NCBI GenBank assembly: GCA_001560895.1
Contig: CP014326.1
Location: 1,562,001-1,626,000, forward strand
DNA: 64,000 nucleotides
Source: Streptococcus mitis
GTDB taxonomy: Bacteria; Bacillota; Bacilli; Lactobacillales; Streptococcaceae
Reading direction: 5' to 3'
Shown here: positions 9,801-17,400 of the stretch, piece by piece
Layout: each line of letters opens with the position of its first letter
How positions within the stretch are numbered: position 1 is the first letter of the stretch
Program-made: the position numbers and the translations under genes
Notes under the pieces: model-generated
What the model was told of the DNA's origin: nothing
The model's input: only the letters and a program-made list of their open reading frames with translations
Database searches by the model: none

Positions 9801-11113
9801 ACCAAGATATTCTGATTAAAATGTGCTGTTTCATTTTCTGCCAAACTCTTAGTTGCAGAACGAACTAATTCTGAAACAGGCTTACCTTCCTTGGTGAAAA
9901 TTTGTTGCTCCACAAAGACATTCGCAGCCTTTTTATCTGTATTTTTAATCTTACTTTGAACTTGTGTTTCAACATTGCTATTTTTTTGTTCAGCTAATTT
10001 TGGTGTTGTAATGTGGTTCCCATTTTCCGCAACATGGACTTTATCACGATAACTAAGGGTTACATCACGATAAATCCCACTTCCAGAATACCAACGACTA
10101 CTTGGTTGCTTATTAGTCACTTGAACGGTAATGGAATTTTCACTGCCATCCTTGTTCAAAAATTCTGTAATATCATAAGAAAAATGATTATAACCACTTG
10201 GATAATGGCCTACAAATTTACCATTTACATAAACCTTAGAATCCATGTAAACACCATCAAAATTGATACGAACATCCTTGTTCTTGTCTGCTTCATTCAA
10301 TGTAAAAGTCTTACGATACCAAGCTGTTCCACCATTTAACTGTCCACCTTCATTACGAGCAGGAGACTTGTGATCGAAGTCAAAATAAATACTCCAATCG
10401 TGTGGAAGATTCAATTTAGACCAATCATGAACATCCACATCTTTTTTTGAAAAATCTCCTTGGGCATTTAGTTTAAAATACCAATCTTTATTAAAATCTT
10501 GTTTTCGCTCCGATAATAGCTGCTTCTCTTTTTCAACATCCGCTTCACTTAAGTCTTTAGAAAGCGCTTGCGTTTTTTCAGACGAAGGTTTGAGATCTGC
10601 AGTCGGTTTTACCTGATCCTTTTCTGAAGTTTTTTTAGCATCCTCTTTTACATCTGTTTCAACTGCTGCTGTAGACTTCGGAGCATCTTCCACAGTCTTT
10701 GGATTTATCTCTTCAACTTTTTGCTTCTCTTCAACTTCGTTTTCTTCTCCTACCTTATTTGGAGTTTCAACTTTAGGACTAACCAATTCATGGTTACCTT
10801 CATTAACAGGTTTAGCAGACTCTGTATCCTTACTTTCATTGTTTTCTGTTGTCTCAACTTTTGGTTTTACGAACTCACGTCCACCATTCTCATCAGCCTT
10901 TGCGATAGCAGCTGCCACATCATCAGGAAGCTTATCTAAAGGTTGGGCTTGATGAATCGTTGTTCCTTCTGTTTGAGTATTGGATGAAGCCACCTCCTCA
11001 GCTTGTACAGCTGAAATACCAAATATACTAGCCCCAATCATTACAGATGCCGCACCTATAGCAAATTTACGAATGCTATAATGACAACGTTTGTCGAAAA
11101 GTCTTTTGTTCAT
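3887..11113 (-). CDS. bgaA: BgaA-type cell-wall-anchored beta-galactosidase (GH2), 2408 aa
   Basis: A giant surface enzyme that removes terminal beta-galactose from host glycans. The order of domains is: YSIRK signal peptide (cut after AVQA, near residue 38); acidic Lys/Glu/Pro-rich stalk to about 200; GH2 sugar-binding domain (about 205-355); Ig-like domain; TIM barrel (about 485-790) with the acid/base in SLGNE (E616) and the nucleophile in IYGSE (E696); a long series of Ig-like and galactose-binding-like modules; a G5-like domain near 2200; 17-residue EVPEF repeats; LPETG at about 2375, membrane segment and KRKED tail. It is collinear with pneumococcal BgaA as I remember it. I chose the ATG at 11113 because GAGG precedes it; an in-frame ATG 12 bases upstream is also possible. 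A cre site lies in the leader. Confidence 0.9.
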   Translation of the reverse strand: MNKRLFDKRCHYSIRKFAIGAASVMIGASIFGISAVQAEEVASSNTQTEGTTIHQAQPLDKLPDDVAAAIAKADENGGREFVKPKVETTENNESKDTESAKPVNEGNHELVSPKVETPNKVGEENEVEEKQKVEEINPKTVEDAPKSTAAVETDVKEDAKKTSEKDQVKPTADLKPSSEKTQALSKDLSEADVEKEKQLLSERKQDFNKDWYFKLNAQGDFSKKDVDVHDWSKLNLPHDWSIYFDFDHKSPARNEGGQLNGGTAWYRKTFTLNEADKNKDVRINFDGVYMDSKVYVNGKFVGHYPSGYNHFSYDITEFLNKDGSENSITVQVTNKQPSSRWYSGSGIYRDVTLSYRDKVHVAENGNHITTPKLAEQKNSNVETQVQSKIKNTDKKAANVFVEQQIFTKEGKPVSELVRSATKSLAENETAHFNQNILVNQPTLWTMKSYHPQLYVLKTKVYKEGQLVDVTEDTFGYRYFNWTAKDGFSLNGERMKFHGVSIHHDNGALGAEENYKATYRKLKLLKDMGVNSIRTTHNPASPQLLDAAASLGLLVQEEAFDTWYGGKKTYDYGRFFDQDATHPEAKKGEKWSDFDLRTMVERDKNNPSIVMWSLGNEVEEANGSPRSIETAKRLKAVIKAIDTERYVTMGENKFSRAATGDFLKVAEIMDAVGMNYGERNYEAVRRAHPDWLIYGSETSSATRTRDSYYNPAQILGHDNRPNRHYEQSDYGNDRVGWGRTATESWTFDRDHAGYAGQFIWTGIDYIGEPTPWHNQDNTPVKSSYFGIIDTAGLPKNDFYLYRSEWYSAKEKPTVRILPHWNWTDETLKERKMLVDGKVPVRTFSNAANVELFLNGQSLGKKEFTKKRTEDGRPYHEGAKPSELYLEWLVKYQPGTLTAIARDENGNEIARDSVTTAGEPARVRLTKEEHVITADGKDLSYIHYEIVDGEGNVVPTANNLVHFNLHGQGQIVGVDNGEQASRERYKAQADGTWQRKAFNGKGVVIVKSTEKEGKFTLYADSAGLTSDSATVATVSGKKENRHFIAYAPVKATTDVSTTPELPQTVTAIYSDGSVEEKAVTWKVPSDLLTSAGEKKVFGNVEGLEAKAEALIKVVALDKWLPKVATVPVGTTAADLDKTVTAVLSDGSLIDTDVVSWTLKDPTALTKEGGRTEATGKLADDDREVTATFIASDKETESTVTGLTVGDKTLENFEPGKTYYRVSLPYTAKIPSVGARTTGYQVTVQQASADNGYQASVFLSDQKGDLVQTYLIQFVKEAPALTRLEVSVEGKEKATEDQVLPYHVIGHYEDGSQTEFAASDVHLEAKSADGGHLEVNGQNLLLYTKGRVTLTPHIDNQTEKTQSVATELVIKENKVEKKIVKLHPVSISTDINQQPNLPSQVGAEFDKGLPRKVAVTWDKVDAKDLSYYHSFTLKGHVEGTDIEAQATVTVEGLQVAEEISLTLPKGETVQLPASVRAYHSNGTTIYKDVVWDKVPANFSQTEGVYEINGHLAGSNLTTKAHVRVSSQVVAGNNISKQWTGSQLPAAIVSNTGGDDSANSLNDLTVSRTSTDTKNRWTTWRTDTDNDWASILFGNSGDLTKRFVDNLSVDFYTDGAIGLPKEYVIEYYVGQEVPDLPNDVNNAQRDSNHPFNNAANWKEVEHLKAPGQLSAGKTNHFTFDKVETYAVRMRMKKADGTAGVGLTELTVLGNKVMSSTSSEISIQVDGKKLEHFNPSKTDYYIPQSSKEITATASNNGLVTVVPATSEKGATSLILKAEDGTVLKEYRIFRDDEKESTQPVAAENSAKTLNVGDQLQLPAEVTVYYPSQAGWVKSNLAVQWDAVPEHATEHEGSFEVTGHVIGTNLSTKMQVTVVSKGNQALSENPSNNETDSKAFASTTNDTQAASHDRIFYINDGKYNEDGRWTNWSRTPKNQETSVGLLFKKDGKIASQSIGKVAIQFFKDSGTDAPEKMVLERYIGPAFTEPSTISRYEENADHPFNKAENWQEIPYKASGEIVAGKPIEFNFDPIQTTAIRARMTRKATTNGLAVVEFTAYSAGKGAEVETPSATISIDGKALENFDPNVTDYTLTAMSSQPKVTATTSGHGVVTVVNPGNTNLPTLVRLVSKDGNLVKEYRLRFKTTFQTTPTEGVKNLVAETPSLEIEKTPLPFKEVIRENPELAQGQRRVVSEGQNGEKVDYIQVSGATRTLVHTEQRKAQDRIIEVGVKPSISNSKGEEHAPVNEVPEFKGGANFVEAAVNEVPEFKGSANFVEAAVNEVPEFKGGANFVEGAVNDISEYKGKQSTVGNQVAPVDEKPDFKDEVNTGTPQDSKLPGDKAIPETVGNHEAPVREKAEHPVQNLANNQTTERKASAVKEDQNSLPETGERESDTAIFLAGVSLALSAALLTAKRKED
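4230..4420 (-). repeat. 17-residue (51-bp) EVPEF tandem repeats in bgaA
   Basis: Three near-identical 51-bp units plus a degenerate fourth encode VNEVPEFKGGANFVEAA-type blocks just before the wall anchor. This is the class I believe is named SIALI-17 in NCBI protein annotation (from memory). Related units occur in the other three giant surface proteins of this window. Confidence 0.85.
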
Positions 11114-11143
11114 TAAAATCCTCATTTCTTTTTCTTGATACTA

Positions 11144-11157
11144 AGTAAGCGTTTACT
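11144..11157 (-). promoter_or_regulatory. CcpA cre site in the bgaA leader
   Basis: The minus strand reads AGTAAACGCTTACT, a near-perfect match to the catabolite-responsive element core (TGWNANCGNTNWCA), about 60 bases downstream of the promoter start point. This position suggests a transcriptional road-block by CcpA when preferred sugars are present. Confidence 0.8.
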
Positions 11158-11222
11158 TTTTAGAAAAAATAACCTCCTTCAGAATACACAACTAAGCATC
11201 AAGTTTGTTTTTATATATATTG

Positions 11223-11251
11223 AATATATCAAAATGAGCAAAAAATTGCAA
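11223..11251 (-). promoter_or_regulatory. bgaA promoter
   Basis: On the minus strand a TTGCAA -35 (11246-11251) and a TATATT -10 (11223-11228) are 17 bases apart. The cre site and a strong AAGGAGG sequence of unknown use lie between this promoter and the ATG. Confidence 0.6.
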
Positions 11252-11355
11252 TCTTTTTTATGATTTTAATATAACAAAAAAATATTGAGGCCGCATCCTA
11301 TAACGAGAAGCTTAACAATGGATAAAGAATCTGGTCCGAAACTATCAACTATTCA

Positions 11356-11417
11356 AAAACCACACAGTATTGCTTTCAGCTTGATGATTCTCAATACTGA
11401 AATCACTGTGTGGTTTT
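11356..11417 (-). terminator. Terminator of the GH20-GH84 gene
   Basis: A 13-bp perfect stem (11356-11368 with 11405-11417) encloses further self-complementary sequence (TTTCAG with CTGAAA). On the minus strand it is followed by a T run. It ends the hexosaminidase transcript before the bgaA promoter, so bgaA is a separate unit. Confidence 0.8.
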
Positions 11418-11469
11418 ATTGTGACATTAATGTTTATCTAGGATTATTGAATAACTCTTTTTCGAATTC

Positions 11470-14400
11470 TTAATCCTTTTTCCCTTTTTTGACAAACACG
11501 GCAGAGAGAACTAGCCCAAGACCACCTAACAAGGCTAAAGTAGCTGATTCTTCTCCACCTGTTGCTGGAAGTTGATCTTTAACTTTAGCAACCGATGTTT
11601 GTGGTTGTTCTTGTTTTTGTGCTTGATCTGTTTTCACTGATGCACTTGCAAATTCATCGAACTTTTCAACAGTAGTTTCAACATCACTATTGCCACTGCT
11701 CATCTTATCTCCATCGACTTTATCAACCGAATCTTTCAAGTTTTCCTCTGTTGGAGTGGCTTGAGGGCTTGCTGTTTCTTTATATTCTGGGACTTCATGG
11801 ACAGCTGCTTCAGTGCCATTTACGCCACCCTTGAAGTCTGGGACTTCTACTACTGGTGATGGTAGCTTGCTTGAGTCTCCCATAGATTCAGTATACTCTG
11901 GAACTTCATGGGTAGCTGCCTCAACTGCGTTTACTCCGCCTTTGAATTCTAGCCCTTCTACTACTGGAACCACATCATCACCTGCTGTTCCAATGACTTG
12001 AGTATATTCTGGAACTTCATGAACAGCTGCTTCGACACCATTTACGCCACCAGTAAATTCTGGGACTTCTACTACTGGTGATGGTTCGTCACCCTTACTT
12101 GTAGTTGGAGCCGGTTTGGCTGGTTCCTCTGGAAGTTCTTGGTGGAATGTCGTCATTTCGTAGAACTCTGGTTTACCTCCTTCCCAAACAAGTTTCACAT
12201 CCAATAATGGAGATTTATCTCGGACAGCAAATGTTTGGAAGCTTGAGGTAATCTCACCTATTTCTGACCAAGAATCTCTTTTATCTGATTTAAGAGTTCG
12301 AGCCAATACTCGAGCCTTCACTCCTTGCGGAAGACTTGAAACAAGTCGGATATGGTTCACATCTGTCGGTTCTGACAAGTGGTAAACAAGCTCACCTTGG
12401 TCTTTCTCAGCCTTGTAGCTGGTCAAGACTTTACCATCTACGAGGTTGCTGTAGAGGTTACCTTGGCTTTCACCACTGTTTCCTTGAACAGTTGGATCAT
12501 TAATCGGTTTCACGAATTCGCCATCATTGATAACCAACTCAGTGAAGCCTACAAAACGAGCATCATAGTTAGCTGTAAATAGAACACGGAGATAATTGGC
12601 TTTAACTGGACTTGCAAGTTCACCCTCGATGTAGCGGTTTCCTGGCATCTTAGAATCATGTGTCCAACCATCTGTCAAGGAATCATCACGTGTCTCATTG
12701 GCAACACCATCACCAACTGTCACAAGATCTGTCCAAGTCTTGCCATCTTGACTGACTTGAATCTTACCATCACGGAGATAGTTTTGAGTGCCGTCTTGAA
12801 TGTAAGCTCTAATTTTCTTAATTGCACGTTCACTACCGAGCTTCAAGGTGATATGACCATCTTTACGCGCATAGTCTGAAAACTCTACAAAGTTATTGTA
12901 AACTCCGTCGAACAATTGATCCAAGTTCTTAATCTTACGTACATCATTTCTACCGTATGTTGGATGGATGCCCATTGATGTCGAATCAAGTGTGGTTGGT
13001 TGAACTTCTTTTGTCTGAACAAGTAGAGAGGTTGCTGTCACTGCTTGTTCTTGGTCAGTCTTGTTGACCAAACGAACATAACGTACCAAAGACTTATCTG
13101 TCACTTGATCAGCTGGATACCATTCTTGGGCATTTGGAGAGTATTCCAAATTGAGGGATGGATTTTCTGCACCAACTGCTTGAATGAGTTCAGCTTGGTG
13201 AAGACGATCAAGTTTCATACCCAAATAACTCTTAGCTGGAAGTTTTGTTCCGCTCGGAATTTGCATATTATAACGGCCTAGGCTATCATCAACTGGAGTT
13301 GACTTCAAGCTTTCAACGTTTGTATCAGTCAATTGGCTATTGCCTGTACGTGTTTCAACTGAGAAGTCAGCGATACGCCACCATAGGTTGATGTTCTTAG
13401 TATTGCGAATACGAACATAGCGAGCTGAAATTGGAGTTTCGATTTCTTTGGTTTGTTCACCAGTCAAGCGATCCAATTCTTGCCATGAGTTACCATCTGC
13501 AGAATATTCAAGAACACCTTCTGCTAATTTATCTCCTGAACCTTGGTGGAGACGAACCTTAGTCACAGGTTTGACTTCGCCTAAGTCTAGTTGTACCCAA
13601 CTATTTACTGGAGTTGTATCAGTTCGATCAGCATTCGCAAGCATGGCTTCAGTATTGTCACGACCGTCTGTAATCTGACCAACTGTCGTATTGTACTTGT
13701 ACATAAGATTTGGACTAATCGTCACAGTAGCTGCCTGTTTAGCACGAGTAACTTCTACAGGGCGGTTAACAGCAATTTCTCTTACAGCAAACCAAGTATT
13801 ATCACGATCTGAAGTCGCAATCATTCGAACAGCCTTGGCACGAATATTGAGTTTTTCATATTTAATAAGAGATTCATTTCCAGTGTAGCTTGGTTCTGAA
13901 AGTGTTACCCACTCATCATTTTCATTAAGATACTCAACCTTAGCATTGTTAAAGGTATCACGAGGATTTGCTTGAGTTCCCATTGCAAAGGTCAAGTTTT
14001 GGAGTGGAACAGCTTTGTTAAATTTCAAACCAATGTAATCACCAGTCTTGATACTGTTTGGCGATTTGATTAATGCATGAGTTCCCAAATCTCCATCAGT
14101 TACCTCAGCAAGTCCGCCTTCTACACCTGTACGGTTTGTGATAAAGGTACTAATCACTTGATCAGGATGCAAGGCTTTTTGAACTTCTGTTGCCAAGATT
14201 TCACGCAGTCCAAGCAAGAATGGACGGATGTGTTGAACACCTAACTCAGCTTTTTCATCATGATCTACATAATGGAAAGTATAAGTTTGTGATTGTTCGT
14301 AGAGTTTCAAGCCCTTGTAGTAACTATCCCAAAGTTTTGCAGAATCGTTCTTTTCGATAGCTTCTGTACCATCAAGGAGAGCGCTCAAGGCATCCATTTG

Positions 14401-17400
14401 GTCAATGGTATTATCCAACCAGTAGTGGATTTGAGCACGCATCTTTTCATCACCAGAGGCTTTATAAAGTTGAGCTGCAGCTTTTAGTTTCGCAAATTCT
14501 GCACGCAATCCTTCACGCTCTGCACCAACATCTTGACCAGCTTTCAACTTAGACATGAAGGCCGCCAATTTCGGTGCAAGTTCAACAGACTCTTCCAACT
14601 TCACAACACGACCATCCATGTTTTGGTTGATCATATGTTTACCAAGCTCACGGAAGGCAAGAGATGCTTCGCTATCTGTAAACTTACCATTTTCAACAAA
14701 GTTGAAGGCAATATCGTTTACTTTCTTAGCTTCTTCTTCTGATTTCCATTGTTTCCATGCATATTGAGCTGCAGAGAAGAGGGCAATCTTAGAAGGCTCA
14801 GATTGTTGCATTGGATTCAACATGATACCTGAAAGAAGACTAGGATCAACATTTGGATGAAGGAATTTCTCACCACCACCTAAGATTAAGTGTTGTTTAG
14901 AATTATCTGTAACAGGCCAATTGACCCATAGAGAAACTGGACGATAGGTCTTACCACCTGCAGTCAGATTGTTCTTAAGGTTAGAGAGGAAGCTTTCGGA
15001 TACTTCACCCCATATCTTACCACCAGTAAGGGTCATAGAGGTTGAAGTTGGAAGATTTTCATTGAGTGCTTTCAACTCATCTTCACGGCCATTACCCCAA
15101 TATTGACCTGGGACAAAGATCATTTCCTTACGAAGGCCACCATAAGTTGCTTGTTTTTCAGTCAACCAGTCTGTCATGTCCTTCATCAAGCGGTTGTAGC
15201 TATTGTAGCCACCAACTGGACTTGGTGCATCATCGGCCAAAATACCGAACTCACGAACACCGACATCCATCAATTGAGTGAATTTAGCTTTAATAGTTTC
15301 AAGGTCTTTTTGGTAGTCAGCATCGTTGCCAAAACGGATACGGTTATTCATGAATGGGTGGATGGTCCATACATAACGAGTCTTATTTTGATTTCCGACA
15401 CGCGCCAATTCACGGATTTCAGCTAGTTTTTCTTCTGGATAAAGTTCACGCCATTTCTTGTTGTGATATGGATCATCTTTTGGTGCAAAGAAGTATTGGG
15501 TCAACTTCAAGTCACCACCATAACGCATCAACTCAGCACGATCAGCATTGCTCCAAGGGTTACCATAGTATCCTTCGATAAAGCCACGGTTCTTAATTTC
15601 AGCATAGTCTTCAACTGTTACGTTACGCAAGACTGGAGCTTCACTTTCATTCAGCATGTGTTTAAGAGTTGTCAAACCGTAGAAGACAGCATCTGTATCT
15701 TTACCGACGATAGAGATTGTATTGTTCTTGATTGACAAGGCATAGGCATCAATCTTATCAAAGAGTCCTTGAGAAATTCCAGACACTTCTTTTTCAGCCT
15801 GGGAATTTTGACCATGAACACCAAGGTAGATATTGGTAGCACCTGCTACTGCTGATTGACTGCTTGTGTATGAGATTTGATGATCTTGTAAAACACTCTT
15901 CAAGCGGTTACGAGTATAGATATCCAAATTATCCCCCATAACAAGATTAACTTGTTTATGGAGTTTTGTAACACCTTCATCGTAAGTTACTTTTTGTGGC
16001 GTTGGGAAGACCTTGTACTCTTTCTTAAGGTAATCTTGACTTTTCGATGCTGCAGCAACCGCCTCGTCACTTGTAGGTTTCGTAGCTACAAAGTTATCCG
16101 CAAGTTCAGTTGTACCATCGCTTACTTCTTCAACTTTAGGTTTTTCTGGAGTCACAGGTTTCTCTGGACTAACTGGCTTTTCTGCATTGGTAGTAGAAAC
16201 TGGTTTCAGAAGTTGAATTTCTGCAGCACTACCAAATCCTGCAACACCTGCTAGAACTTTTAACTCTACCTTATCCGTTTCAACTGCATCAAAGTTCACT
16301 GTTTTCTCTTTGGCATTGTTTTCCCAAGTTCCTGAAGCAACTTTAACCATTTGACCATCTTTTTGAGCATAGATTTCATAAGATGTCACGACACCATTAC
16401 CACCACCTGGACGTGGAAGATAAGTCAAACCATTGACTTTTTCACTTGCTTTCAAGTTCATAGCAACTGTGAATGGTGCTTGATGTCCAGACCATTTTGA
16501 ATGCCAGAAGGTGTTTGGATCATTGTCGAAGGCTTTTTCTACTGGACCTTCTGCATTGGTACCTGGTAATTCTTGACTAGTTGCAGAAACTGTAAAATGA
16601 TCATTTGGAATCAAACGTGGATTTACAAATGGTTCATTTGACAACTCAGCACTATGCAAGATTCCTTTGAAACCACCGATCGTTTCAAGTGGTAGAACCA
16701 AGCTATTATGAGCAAAACGAGGATTAGCTGGATTTGCAATACGTTCAACCTTTTCACCATCTACATAAACTTCTGTAGATTGTGGTTTCGTTACAACAGA
16801 GATTTGATAACGTTTGTTCTTTTCAAGTTTCTTGTTGAATTGAATATGGAATTGTTCAAAAGTATAGGCAAGATAGCCATCCTTATCTGCAAGATAAAGT
16901 TGATTATTGCCACTTGTTGAGAAGGTTTGTTCACCGTCACCAGTTACAGTAACATCCATTTTCAAGACATGACTTGGTCCTGCGTCACCAACTAGACCTT
17001 CGATTGTACTGTCTTTATCGAAATTCAATCCTTTTTCACTTGTCTTCACTTTCTTAGCAAGGTAATCTTTAACAGTATCAGGATTGATCTTAAACAAATC
17101 TTCTTCAGCTACGGTCTTATCTGGATTAGATTGTGGTGCATAGACACTTGCTGGTTGAATACGGTCTGCATAGGTCTTAGCTGCACGGTCTGAACCCCAA
17201 GTGCGTTCTGCAGTAGACTGCATACTCTTGAAGAAACGTTTAAAGATATCATAAGAAGTAAGTCCAGTTTCATGGAGGTCAATATTATCATTCCAAACCG
17301 CATGACCACCACCAATGATATTAGGATTAGAAGCTTCTAGACGTGGGCCACCACCTGTTGAGAAGTCATTTGGTGCCCAACGGTTGTACTGAGTTTCATA

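Noticed and set aside
11281..11355. Possible insertion-sequence end in the bgaA upstream gap
   Set aside because: No inverted terminal repeat or transposase fragment could be recognised; it remains plain intergenic sequence beside a terminator.
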